Source of the DNA: a virus
Virus record (IMG/VR): IMGVR_UViG_3300050821_018738
Location: 1-39,074 of that record
Length of the DNA stretch: 39,074 nt
Direction: 5' to 3' (one strand)
How positions within the stretch are numbered: the first letter of the stretch is position 1; each line of letters begins with the position of its first letter. The position numbers and the translations under genes were made by a program. This document shows, in pieces, positions 7,283-14,415 of the stretch. Below the pieces are notes generated by a model. The model did no database searches. It was not told the DNA's origin and worked only from the letters and a program-made list of their open reading frames with translations.

Positions 7283-7357
7283 GTGTGGCCTATTCACCTT
7301 TCCACTGTCGGCCTGATTCTGGTCGGAGCGGGATTGATGCTTCACTTCCGCGTTTGA
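7283..7357 (+). CDS. Possible 24-aa membrane peptide
   Basis: In the gap after 7259 a GTG at 7283 opens a 24-codon frame that is mostly one hydrophobic helix (HLSTVGLILVGAGLMLHF). There is no ribosome-binding site I trust, and the frame is short enough to be chance. It is recorded because small TM peptides occur elsewhere in this plasmid. Confidence 0.2.
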   Translation: MWPIHLSTVGLILVGAGLMLHFRV

Positions 7358-7387
7358 AGATGACCACGTGTGATTTATTAAAGTCGG

Positions 7388-7711
7388 ATGCATAATCAAG
7401 CTGCCGCGACCGCCAGAACGTCTCAGACAAAAACGCCACCCACACCCATGTCCGCCAGGGAGGCGTTCGTAGAGGCAGTCGAGGCTTATTCCAATTGGCT
7501 GGCTTGCCAGCCAGTGCCAACAATTCCGTTTGAGGGTGGCGAAATTCCCATCAGCGAGGCGTGCAGACTGGTGGAAACATGTCAGTCATCTCTGCCGAAA
7601 GGCTCGATCGACACTCTGAAATTTTGCGACGTTGAATTGAAAACGCGGACGTACGCCGGAGCGGCTCATGCGCTGTTGTTGGCAATCCGAAAGATGCGAA
7701 AGTCACATTAA
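7388..7711 (+). CDS. Hypothetical protein, 107 aa
   Basis: A soluble protein starting at the ATG at 7388; an internal ATG at 7448 would remove a low-complexity N-terminus. From about residue 20 it reads as helices (SAREAFVEAVEAYSNWLA, then ISEACRLVETCQSSLP and AGAAHALLLAIRKMRKSH). There is no signal peptide or membrane segment, and I recognise no family. It stands between the regulator pair and the replication initiator candidate and may be expressed from its own weak promoter in 7260-7387. Confidence 0.5.
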   Translation: MHNQAAATARTSQTKTPPTPMSAREAFVEAVEAYSNWLACQPVPTIPFEGGEIPISEACRLVETCQSSLPKGSIDTLKFCDVELKTRTYAGAAHALLLAIRKMRKSH

Positions 7712-7779
7712 CAGAAAGCGGCCGAAGGCCCCGCGTGAACGGGACCATCGACCTGAGCCAAAACCCCATTGAGTAGACA

Positions 7780-9006
7780 ATGAAGAATCGACCTGAAGAA
7801 CCTGTTACCGGACAACGCTCCGGCGACAAGACAAATTCGCCCCGAACATTTAATAGGGCGGAGATTTTAACCATCCTGGAACCCACCATAGCTTTTCACC
7901 GTCTTTTTGGACTAATGGCTGGTGGCGCCGCGGGGGGTGTTTTCCTTTCTCAGCTTTACTACTGGAGTACCAGGAAAAACCCAGACCCTGACGGATGGGT
8001 GTACAAATCCGCATCCGAATGGTTCGAGGAGACTACTCTCACTCGCCGCGAGCTGGACTCGATCAGGCGCTTTCTCCGCGAAACCGGCATCATAGAGGAA
8101 ACGCTCGCCAGAGTCCCAGCGGTGACGCATTACCGCATTCAGTGGGAAAATTTCGATCGATGCTTCCAGCAAGCGTATCAGGCAATGCAGGAGTACATAG
8201 CGAAGCGTCTGGCCAATGAGAAGTATGCACCAAAACGCCAAACTGAGGCCGAGGTAAGGTCTGCACCAAAACGCCAAACTGAGCGCACCGAAACGCCAAA
8301 CAAGATTGGCGAAAACCGCCAAACTACTAATAGATCAGAGATTACAGCAGAAATTACCACAAAGATGACGAAGAAGCGCGCGAGCGAGAAGCGCGCCAGG
8401 CGCGCATCTCGGAAAGAGTCGTCGTCGTTTTTATCGGCTGTACCAGGAGAAGGGGATGGGAAGGTAACAAACGAAATTTCTCAGCCACCCTCTTCAGCGG
8501 ATGCACTCGACCCGGTGCTGCCGGCGTCACACGAGTTCGTTTACACGCCAGAAAAGGAAGAGGGAGGCGCCAGCGGTAACGGCACCCTCGCGTCGGCGCG
8601 TGTCTCCAAGCCAGGCGACGACGCGTCCGAGCTCGATGTAGCAATCTATTGCGCCGAAAAGTACGGCTACCTGATCAACACCAGAAACGGGACCAGAAGC
8701 GATCTGGCCCGCAAGCTTGACGGTTACCTGCATCGACTTGGGCCCGCCTACGTCATGGAAAAGGACGAGGTGATGCAAGACCCCAAATACGCGTCAACCT
8801 TGCGCAAATCATTCTTTGCCGCGCTCAAGGGCGATTGGCAGTTGCTGCTAAAGCCCGAACCAAAACAAAAGCCGCGGCCGGCCGAACATGGCTTTGCGCC
8901 TACTCTAGAAACAAGTCCACCCACCCCGCCGGCACCGGTGGAGGAATCCCAACAAATAGCCGCGAGCTTAAAGGCCTTCCGCCTCAATGGGCTCGCCAGC
9001 ACATGA
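7780..9006 (+). CDS. Candidate replication initiator with winged-helix N-terminus
   Basis: A 408-residue protein. Residues about 27-130 form a winged-helix-like domain (AFHRLFGLMAGGAAGGVFLSQ, then YWSTRKNPDPDGWVYKSASE and LTRRELDSIRRFLRE), a style seen in phage and plasmid replication proteins that bind DNA. A basic linker at about 150-230 contains repeated KRQTE units, and a C-terminal helical domain follows at about 280-365. The DNA for the linker holds four GCCAAAC iteron-like repeats (8227-8324). That arrangement recalls phage lambda O, whose binding sites lie inside its own gene. The same 7-mer forms the array at 17985-18350. An initiator or replisome-loader role is inferred; no nickase or polymerase motif is seen. 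Confidence 0.7.
   Translation: MKNRPEEPVTGQRSGDKTNSPRTFNRAEILTILEPTIAFHRLFGLMAGGAAGGVFLSQLYYWSTRKNPDPDGWVYKSASEWFEETTLTRRELDSIRRFLRETGIIEETLARVPAVTHYRIQWENFDRCFQQAYQAMQEYIAKRLANEKYAPKRQTEAEVRSAPKRQTERTETPNKIGENRQTTNRSEITAEITTKMTKKRASEKRARRASRKESSSFLSAVPGEGDGKVTNEISQPPSSADALDPVLPASHEFVYTPEKEEGGASGNGTLASARVSKPGDDASELDVAIYCAEKYGYLINTRNGTRSDLARKLDGYLHRLGPAYVMEKDEVMQDPKYASTLRKSFFAALKGDWQLLLKPEPKQKPRPAEHGFAPTLETSPPTPPAPVEESQQIAASLKAFRLNGLAST
8227..8324 (+). repeat. Iteron-like direct repeats inside the initiator candidate gene
   Basis: Four copies of GCCAAAC lie at 8237-8243, 8273-8279, 8295-8301 and 8318-8324. The first two sit in identical 21-bp units (8227-8247 and 8263-8283, 36 bp apart) and the third in a 17-bp near copy. 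They are all on the plus strand, in the linker-coding part of the gene, and share their core with the 17985-18350 array. Confidence 0.7.
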
Positions 9007-9068
9007 CCGATGACGCAAAAGCTTTGCTCGCCCAAGGAGCAGACTGACACGGCAGAAAAGGAAACGGC

Positions 9069-9221
9069 CTAGCGCTTCTTTTTTGAAGCCGACTTTTTCT
9101 TTGGAGCGCTCTTTTTGGGTTCCGTCTTCTTATCAGCTTTTTTCATTGGCGGAAATAGTTGCACAGCGACGTTTCTGTTTCCACCATCGTTTAAACGCCA
9201 GCGGGAGAAGCTAAAGGTCAC
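9069..9221 (-). CDS. Small protein with lysine-rich tail, 50 aa
   Basis: A GTG at 9221 opens a 50-codon frame. The first half (TFSFSRWRLNDGGNRNVAV) looks like a folded beta-type segment. The second half is a run of lysine, serine, alanine and proline (KKTEPKKSAPKKKSASKKK) like a histone-type tail, so nucleic acid or acidic-surface binding is likely. A TATACT box lies only 2 bp upstream of the GTG and a palindrome TTGATATCAA lies at 9230-9239, so start and promoter are uncertain. It converges with the initiator candidate and may be the last gene of the 13.6-9.1 kb operon. Confidence 0.5.
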   Translation of the reverse strand: MTFSFSRWRLNDGGNRNVAVQLFPPMKKADKKTEPKKSAPKKKSASKKKR

Positions 9222-9291
9222 TTAGTATATTGATATCAAGAGATCGCCTTAGTGGGCCAGAATATTGGGGCAACCCGCCGCGGTGTCGTTA

Positions 9292-9480
9292 TCATTCCCG
9301 CGGAGACCAGGATAAGAATCCCCTCGACCCAGGTTGCTCAACGAACCCGATCTGTTCTAGATAATGCTCCATATTTGACGCCCATTCCTCCGCCTCTTCC
9401 GCAGACACCTGAGTCCGCCACTCCATGACATCGACATAATCCAGGAATCGGTCATCGTCGTATTCGCTTTCGGTTTTCAT
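9292..9480 (-). CDS. Small acidic protein, 62 aa
   Basis: The ATG at 9480 overlaps the stop of the upstream gene by four bases, which fixes the start. The protein is strongly acidic (TESEYDDDRFLDYVDVMEW, then SAEEAEEWASNMEHYLEQIG) and probably two helices with a flexible tail. Small acidic proteins often act as inhibitors, immunity factors or DNA mimics, but nothing here decides among these. It follows a zinc-site coiled-coil protein in a co-directional chain. Confidence 0.6.
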   Translation of the reverse strand: MKTESEYDDDRFLDYVDVMEWRTQVSAEEAEEWASNMEHYLEQIGFVEQPGSRGFLSWSPRE

Positions 9481-10304
9481 GATATGTTCACTGTTTCCCC
9501 TGCAACGGCCAGCTCCCACATCTGAGTCGTAAACGCTGGGATTACATACCCGCGCGGCGGCGGATCGGCTAGGAGTGTCAGGCATCCACACGAGAAGGCG
9601 AATGCTTTTCTCATTTGCCCACACGGCACCGCGCGTTTGCTTCTCATCACAGGCCAGGAGCACTGGGGACAGGTTAACCTCTCAGCAATTAAATGATTTT
9701 TGTGCAACGTTTGACCACCGAAAAAATACCTAAGATCGTTGGGTCGTCGACTGAATCGCAGCACGGCTCCGTACCCAGTCCTTAGTGGCGTTCGTTCGAA
9801 ATATGCAAATACATATTCGATCCGATCCTCAACCTTGGTCAGTTCCTCTGCTAGCGCAGCCAATTTTTCGCGATGCTTGTCGCGATCACGGCGCAAGTCT
9901 CGAATGGCTGATTGAATCTGGTCCCGGCGGCTATGCAGCTCGGATAGCTTCCTAGAGCCGTTGTCCAATACTAATCTATGCCCGGTGGATTCAGCAGGTT
10001 CAAACGGACGAGGGTCATTGGCCAGCCATGGATATTGCCTCGCCGCTGTCCGAGCAATCTCGGCCGCCAATTGATCGCGATGCTCCTCGTCATACCTCCC
10101 CAGGTTGTCCAGCTCGGCGTCGTAGCCCGACAGCCGGTGGCGCAGGAAACGCAGTACGCAGGCATGAATTTCAGGCCAAGGGCTCGTATCGGCGTGGAGT
10201 TGCCACGCATCGTCGTGTCGATCGTTGTGCGTCGCTACGGCCTCACGCACGATCCTGACTGCGGGCCAGCTGGGTAATCGTTGAGCTTCAGCTGTGCGGA
10301 TCAT
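9477..10304 (-). CDS. Coiled-coil protein with C-terminal zinc site, 275 aa
   Basis: A helical N-terminal half leads to a charged coiled coil at about 115-165 (KLSELHSRRDQIQSAIRDLR, RDRDKHREKLAALAEELTK). The C-terminal region has a likely zinc site, CPQCSWPVM near 212-220 with a later PC and a CGC. The CPxCSxPVM signature recurs in the protein at 16970-17911, suggesting a shared zinc-binding fold on this plasmid. I recognise no family. The gene lies in the middle of the unknown operon and overlaps the following small gene by ATGA. Confidence 0.65.
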   Translation of the reverse strand: MIRTAEAQRLPSWPAVRIVREAVATHNDRHDDAWQLHADTSPWPEIHACVLRFLRHRLSGYDAELDNLGRYDEEHRDQLAAEIARTAARQYPWLANDPRPFEPAESTGHRLVLDNGSRKLSELHSRRDQIQSAIRDLRRDRDKHREKLAALAEELTKVEDRIEYVFAYFERTPLRTGYGAVLRFSRRPNDLRYFFGGQTLHKNHLIAERLTCPQCSWPVMRSKRAVPCGQMRKAFAFSCGCLTLLADPPPRGYVIPAFTTQMWELAVAGETVNIS

Positions 10305-10307
10305 AAA

Positions 10308-10607
10308 TTAGGGCAGCCCCGCCCAAATGCTATTCAGGAGTGGCAGATCGTACGATTGCGACACCCTGAATATGAGACTATGCGGCTCAGGCCCGGGCTC
10401 AACAACACACAGAACGTCGAGACTGTCGGCATCTAAAAGTTCCACCCGGACAGCAATCCCCGCGTTAATAAGGACGATCGCATCTTGCCAGGATTCCAGC
10501 GTTAAATCCCATTCCTCGTAGAGCTCACGATACTCGGACGAGTCGGTTTCAATTATTTCTCTACTGCCGTCGGGATCAACCTGGATATATATCGAAAATA
10601 CGTCACG
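10308..10607 (-). CDS. Open frame without a standard start; possible frameshifted gene
   Basis: This frame is open from 10646 to a TAA at 10308 and reads like a real acidic protein (VFSIYIQVDPDGSREIIETD, then SLDVLCVVEPGPEPHSLIF). It has no ATG, GTG or TTG in its first 60 codons. It begins just where the 62-codon gene upstream ends, in the +1 frame relative to it, near GGGGAAAATCCGTGA. Either one base is wrong or has mutated, ribosomes shift frame at this point, or a rare start codon is used. The next gene starts 4 bases after its stop, which supports it as a real operon member of about 95-100 residues. Function unknown. Confidence 0.45.
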   Translation of the reverse strand, partial: RDVFSIYIQVDPDGSREIIETDSSEYRELYEEWDLTLESWQDAIVLINAGIAVRVELLDADSLDVLCVVEPGPEPHSLIFRVSQSYDLPLLNSIWAGLP

Positions 10608-10791
10608 GATTTTCCCCGATGAGCTTGGCGTATTCTTTGGACAGCCCTAGATCTTGCCGTTGCATTTCCAGTACAATCGTGACGATGGCCTGGAGCAGGT
10701 CGGCGCGTGAGGTTGGCCCTGGCGAGACCTCTACTCCCACAAGTCCAGACTTTTCCTGGCGACCGGCATTAGCCTCGCCGCGACCATCCAA
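10603..10791 (-). CDS. Small protein, 62 aa, possibly N-terminal part of a frameshifted gene
   Basis: The frame begins inside the end of the upstream gene (23-bp overlap). The first 25 residues are low complexity; after that a helix is clear (SRADLLQAIVTIVLEMQRQD). It ends at KLIGENP followed by TGA. The strong-looking frame at 10308 continues immediately in the +1 phase, so the two may be one gene of about 150 residues broken by a shift or an error. No function can be assigned. Confidence 0.4.
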   Translation of the reverse strand: MDGRGEANAGRQEKSGLVGVEVSPGPTSRADLLQAIVTIVLEMQRQDLGLSKEYAKLIGENP

Positions 10792-11413
10792 AAAGTAATC
10801 TACGCCTTGCTTGGGCGTCGTTGTACTTATTGCGGATTTCGTTTAACAGTTTTGACAGATGTTCTAAGCGTGTGATTATCATCCGTGGCCGGATATTGCC
10901 CACAAGGTTGCCGTGATGGCGCATGTCAATAGTCTCTCCTTGCTCTACATAGCTCTCAACCTCATCGGGACGTATTATCTCTCCGCCCGGCCTGTGCAGG
11001 CTGTAATCGGGCGGTAAGTTAATGTTTTTCCATTTGGACAATGGAGCTCGAGCCATAGCAGCATGCCGCTCCTCTTCGCATGTCTTGATGATTGACTTCA
11101 CTTCCTGGAAGTCTGCTGTAATGCGCTCAATTACGGCCACGCCCTCTTCTGATGGTGGCCCCCAACCGTCGGGATACTCAGGTGCGTCGTGATTCCCAAT
11201 GCACGCTCCGCACTCAACCTGGTTGTCTTCATCTTCCGGCTGTCCTGCCGGATCGGCACCGAGCATCTCCATATCAGCGCGCTCACCGATATCCCTGTCC
11301 CAGTGAACGACCTCTGCCGCCAACCAGTCTTCAGGCGCAAGCGTGGCGCCGCACCTGTCGCATTTGACGGCAATTGTCATCCCTACTTTTGTGTATGTAC
11401 GATACTTGATCAT
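10769..11413 (-). CDS. Zinc-ribbon-like hypothetical protein, 214 aa
   Basis: Two cysteine pairs, C18/C21 in KCDRCG and C68/C71 in ECGACIGNHD, with an acidic stretch between them, form a likely zinc ribbon. The C-terminal half is helical and charged (RITADFQEVKSIIKTCEEER, then RLEHLSKLLNEIRNKY). The start is uncertain: ATG 11413 lies 22 nt after the upstream stop, and ATG 11380 would drop 11 residues and still keep the first cysteine pair. It belongs to the unknown operon behind the acetyltransferase candidate. No family recognised. Confidence 0.6.
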   Translation of the reverse strand: MIKYRTYTKVGMTIAVKCDRCGATLAPEDWLAAEVVHWDRDIGERADMEMLGADPAGQPEDEDNQVECGACIGNHDAPEYPDGWGPPSEEGVAVIERITADFQEVKSIIKTCEEERHAAMARAPLSKWKNINLPPDYSLHRPGGEIIRPDEVESYVEQGETIDMRHHGNLVGNIRPRMIITRLEHLSKLLNEIRNKYNDAQARRRLLFGWSRRG

Positions 11414-11435
11414 AAAATGTTTTTTGGTCTATAAT

Positions 11436-12914
11436 TCAGACAGATACTTCCGAATGGTTCTTTATCCACTCAGCCTGGATAGGGCTTGGCGCGCCCATTT
11501 TACACAGAAACGCGCGCATGTATTTACTCCATGGCGGTTCAACGCTGAAGGCGCCGTAGGTGGTCCGCCAGGCGGGCCAGCGTTTAGATAGGACGCCTTT
11601 TCGGCGCCACGTCCCGGCGATCCAGATAAAATTCAAACGCCAGCCTGGTGCGTGATCTTTCCAAAGAATCCAACTGAAGGAGGCAGTACCGACAACCAGT
11701 TGCGGTTCCTCGACCAAGAGCAGCGCATGAACGTTTTTTGTGTACTCACTGTCGGCTATTCCGCGGACCTCATTCCATTGAACGAAATCATAATGTTCCT
11801 GTTGCTGCAGATACCTGGCTCTTTGATAAACCATTTGGTGCAGCCAGGGCGGGCTTTTGCGGTCGACGCGGATATCGCCAGGCGGATAACCATCGAGACG
11901 CGGTTCTGGCACGGGGACATGTTGGCGATGGAACGCTCGATGCGCGGTGCCGTTATTGCTACCGTAATAGAGGTCGCGTCGCTTCCGGTAAACATATCGA
12001 CATATCGGACACGTCCCTCCATGCGCCAGCAGTTCGGCAACTTTGGGAATACCGTCATCTGACCGAGCAGAGTTCTTTTCTGGTAATGCCCGAAGCGCCG
12101 AGCGATCAATTGGGACGCCTAGCCGATAATTCTTGTAGCCGTGCTGAGCGAAATCGTCTTCACACGCTCTTTGAGCGTCGAGCGCTGTGGGAAAGTGACC
12201 TAGTTTTTTGGAGCTCGGCCCAGAAGCGCTAAAGGTCAAGCCTCCCTTGTGTACTTCGTAGATCCAGAGTCCTGAATGGATGTAGTAAAACTGGCTATAT
12301 CCACTCTTTCTCCACCTCGGATACGAGCGTTTAGTCAGATCGGGATCAGGATGCAGATAACAGATTGGATCAGACTCGAAATCGGTTGGAGTTTCGCCGA
12401 TAGCCGCGCGCTTTTTTTCTTCCCAGTCCCGAAACATATTGGCGGCTAATGCAATCCATTCTTGTCTAATCCACCGGTCGCAGCCAATCCGGATGTAACA
12501 TTCGAGGGCTTTGCCATAGACAGCGGCAGTCACCTCGAGAAATCGATCGGCGAACTCGTCGGTAACATGGAAAGCGCTAATCCATCGGAACCCGCCAGAA
12601 TGGAGGATGGCGCTACGGGACAAGCTGTCTATGGAATCCTGCCAAGTCTGACGGTATGGCTCGGTTTTAAAGATCGTTTTCGCAGCGTGCTCGAGCAGGT
12701 CGTTAAACAGGTCGTAGACCTGGAAGGGAGCACCATCGATTTGGCCATAATCAAGCCGAACATTGCAGAAGCGCCTAGCGGTTTGAAAATTAACGCAGGC
12801 GTAAAAAGTTCGGCCTAATATCAGCGGCCCTGGGACCAAATATTTAACTCGCGCTTTGGTGAGCTGCTGACATGTCCATCCGGCAAAACGTGAAAAGTCC
12901 TGAGGCTTAGTCAT
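11436..12914 (-). CDS. C2H2 zinc-finger plus GNAT-like protein (ESCO-type architecture)
   Basis: A 492-residue protein with three parts. Residues 1-260 are an unrecognised mixed alpha/beta region rich in aromatics. Residues 300-330 carry a C-x2-C-x19-H-x3-H zinc finger: C302, C305, H325, H329 in TCPICRYVY...HRAFH. Residues about 375-475 resemble a GNAT acetyltransferase: a strand NVHALLLVE, a strand QLVVGTASFSWIL, then FIWIAGTWRRKGVLSKRW, where RRKGVL at 437-442 matches the acetyl-CoA pyrophosphate loop. A CPxC finger followed by a GNAT fold is the layout of eukaryotic cohesin acetyltransferases ESCO1/2/Eco1. The ATG overlaps the XRE regulator stop by ATGA. Substrate unknown; the assignment rests on motif layout only. 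Confidence 0.6.
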   Translation of the reverse strand: MTKPQDFSRFAGWTCQQLTKARVKYLVPGPLILGRTFYACVNFQTARRFCNVRLDYGQIDGAPFQVYDLFNDLLEHAAKTIFKTEPYRQTWQDSIDSLSRSAILHSGGFRWISAFHVTDEFADRFLEVTAAVYGKALECYIRIGCDRWIRQEWIALAANMFRDWEEKKRAAIGETPTDFESDPICYLHPDPDLTKRSYPRWRKSGYSQFYYIHSGLWIYEVHKGGLTFSASGPSSKKLGHFPTALDAQRACEDDFAQHGYKNYRLGVPIDRSALRALPEKNSARSDDGIPKVAELLAHGGTCPICRYVYRKRRDLYYGSNNGTAHRAFHRQHVPVPEPRLDGYPPGDIRVDRKSPPWLHQMVYQRARYLQQQEHYDFVQWNEVRGIADSEYTKNVHALLLVEEPQLVVGTASFSWILWKDHAPGWRLNFIWIAGTWRRKGVLSKRWPAWRTTYGAFSVEPPWSKYMRAFLCKMGAPSPIQAEWIKNHSEVSV

Positions 12915-13639
12915 CTTGGTTTTGGTTTTACGGGCGACCGCTTCTTCCGCTTTTTCAGCTCTGGCGCCTCGTCACTCGCCCCGCCTGGAGACTGGATCTG
13001 TACGACTGCCGACTGATTAGGTGATCGTCTTAACCGCTTAGCCCGAGCTCGATAATATTTAGCGGCCGCCTTGTCGTATGCCCGCATGTCCGGATGCCAA
13101 TCGTAACTTCGGCACATGTTGCAAACCTTGTCCCGGCCTTGGAAAAGAACGTAATCGGTCGTTGTTTTGAATAAACGCCGCACCCCTGCGTCATCCGGAA
13201 CAAACGTTTCTCGGCATTCCTCCAGGCAGTCGCGCAGGTGCCAGAACAATTTCATCCAACGATCCCGAGGCACCACTTGGAATAAGCCGTCGACCCGCAT
13301 TTTGATTATTTCTGGATCGGTCTCTGGGATCGGCGCCGCGTCTGTAAGGAAGCCGGTATACTGCTGCAACAGGGACATATTCGTTGGCTGGCGAGGGCGC
13401 GAATGCAGAAAGAACCAGACCTGTTCCGCAGCATCCCATTCCGAATGCGTCCTTTGCTCAATCCGAAGCAAGAGCGCCGGCGTGAGCGATTTTATCCGCC
13501 CCATTTCAATAGATTTCAAGCTATCAGGAGACACGCCCAATAACGTTGCCATCTCTCGCTGAGGTAACGGGCGATCTCCACCCAGTTGCTCGCGCAATTT
13601 GAAGATCGGACTCGCAGTATGTGTTTGAGGTCTGCCCAT
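12911..13639 (-). CDS. XRE-family regulator, first gene of the unknown operon
   Basis: A 242-residue protein from the ATG at 13639. A helix-turn-helix at about 12-62 (IFKLREQLGG, LPQREMATLLGVSPDSLKSI) has the standard XRE pattern. The rest is helical, with CNMC at about 172-175 and a lysine/arginine-rich tail. The ATG lies 7 nt after a TACACT -10 box, so the mRNA may be nearly leaderless. Upstream ATG/GTG options to 13723 are rejected because they run through the promoter. It diverges from the replication operon and is translationally coupled to the acetyltransferase candidate, so it probably controls both directions. Confidence 0.78.
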   Translation of the reverse strand: MGRPQTHTASPIFKLREQLGGDRPLPQREMATLLGVSPDSLKSIEMGRIKSLTPALLLRIEQRTHSEWDAAEQVWFFLHSRPRQPTNMSLLQQYTGFLTDAAPIPETDPEIIKMRVDGLFQVVPRDRWMKLFWHLRDCLEECRETFVPDDAGVRRLFKTTTDYVLFQGRDKVCNMCRSYDWHPDMRAYDKAAAKYYRARAKRLRRSPNQSAVVQIQSPGGASDEAPELKKRKKRSPVKPKPR

Positions 13640-13646
13640 GTGGGAA

Positions 13647-13711
13647 AGTGTATGCAACACCAAAACACTAAGCAAGAATCTGTTGCGTGCAAGAACTTTG
13701 GTGTATATCAT
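13647..13711. promoter_or_regulatory. Divergent promoters and operator between the two large operons
   Basis: Minus strand: TTGCTT at 13675-13670 and TACACT at 13652-13647, 17 bp apart, lead to the ATG at 13639. Plus strand: TTGCGT at 13683-13688 and TATCAT at 13706-13711, also 17 bp apart, lead to the ATG at 13736. An inverted repeat, ACACCAAA at 13657-13664 and TTTGGTGT at 13697-13704, and a direct repeat GCAAGAA at 13672-13678 and 13689-13695, lie between them and could be operators for the XRE regulator. Confidence 0.5.
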
Positions 13712-13735
13712 ACGCTTATTCACACTCTGTCACAG

Positions 13736-13996
13736 ATGTCTAAAACCGCCTTTGACCATCCCATTTTCCAAAAGGCCTCGACGTACCACGAGGTTGGGGA
13801 TTTCCTCGGCACGGACTACAGATTTGTAGAGCGCGAGGCCCAGGCCGGCCGGTTACGGGTGCACAGGTTCAACTCTAGAGTCGTGAGGATTCTGCCGTGG
13901 CATCTAATCGAATATCTGCAAGCACAAGGCAGCGCTGAACCTCGCAAGCGCCGAAAACCGAAAAAGGCAACATCCCCCAATGCCCTTAACCCTTAA
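13736..13996 (+). CDS. Small winged-helix/excisionase-like DNA-binding protein, 86 aa
   Basis: The ATG at 13736 opens a frame with a MerR/excisionase-type helix-turn-helix at about 15-60: YHEVGDFLGTDYRFVEREAQ, then GRLRVHRFNSRVVRI and HLIEYLQAQ. That is the standard AlpA/Xis layout, with the second helix for recognition and an RVxR strand. A KRRKPKK tail adds nonspecific DNA affinity. It is the first gene of the plus-strand replication operon, so a regulator or accessory origin-binding role fits. Longer upstream starts run through the divergent promoter and are rejected. Confidence 0.7.
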   Translation: MSKTAFDHPIFQKASTYHEVGDFLGTDYRFVEREAQAGRLRVHRFNSRVVRILPWHLIEYLQAQGSAEPRKRRKPKKATSPNALNP

Positions 13997-14000
13997 AAAT

Positions 14001-14037
14001 GGAAACGGGCCACACTCGCAAAAGTCAGCCCGTGTCC
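14001..14037 (+). other. Hairpin between regulator and replication genes
   Basis: GGAAACGGGC at 14001-14010 pairs with GCCCGTGTCC at 14028-14037 with one mismatch around a 17-nt loop. It lies between the first and second genes of the operon and lacks a T-run, so it is more likely an mRNA stability or processing element than a terminator. Confidence 0.35.
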
Positions 14038-14055
14038 ACAATTTAGAATAAGCTG

Positions 14056-14415
14056 ATGGCAACGATAAGACCTGAGGAGCGCGAAACAAGGCGAAATCAC
14101 GCCAGTTGTTTCAAGGCTCAAAAAACCGAAGACTGGATGGCCGACTATTCGGGCGTAATTGTCTTGGAATCTGGCGAGAAATTCTGGGTAAACCTCTATG
14201 AGAAGAGGACTAACCAGGGCGATCGGTATTTTGGATTGGTGCTTCGCCCAAAACAGGAGAGCGGCAAAAAAGAGGCTCCCGTTCCGAGACTCGCGCGGCC
14301 TGCCTCCAAATCTTTCAAGGCCCCTCCAAAGCGGGAACGTAACTGGAATCGCCCGCCTCTCATGCGGGACGCCCCTCGCAACGAAAACGATGATCCGCTG
14401 GAGATCCCGTTTTGA
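14056..14415 (+). CDS. Candidate single-stranded-DNA-binding protein with SSB-type tail
   Basis: A 119-residue protein. Residues about 28-68 are beta-rich (DYSGVIVLESGEKFWVNLYE, then GDRYFGLVLRPK), compatible with a small OB-type fold. A basic proline-rich linker follows, and the C-terminus is acidic and ends DDPLEIPF. The final acidic-hydrophobic tip resembles the DDDIPF tail through which bacterial SSB recruits replication partners. It opens the run of replication genes, next to a primase-like and a helicase gene. No classic SSB core sequence is seen, so this is inference from tail and context. Confidence 0.6.
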   Translation: MATIRPEERETRRNHASCFKAQKTEDWMADYSGVIVLESGEKFWVNLYEKRTNQGDRYFGLVLRPKQESGKKEAPVPRLARPASKSFKAPPKRERNWNRPPLMRDAPRNENDDPLEIPF

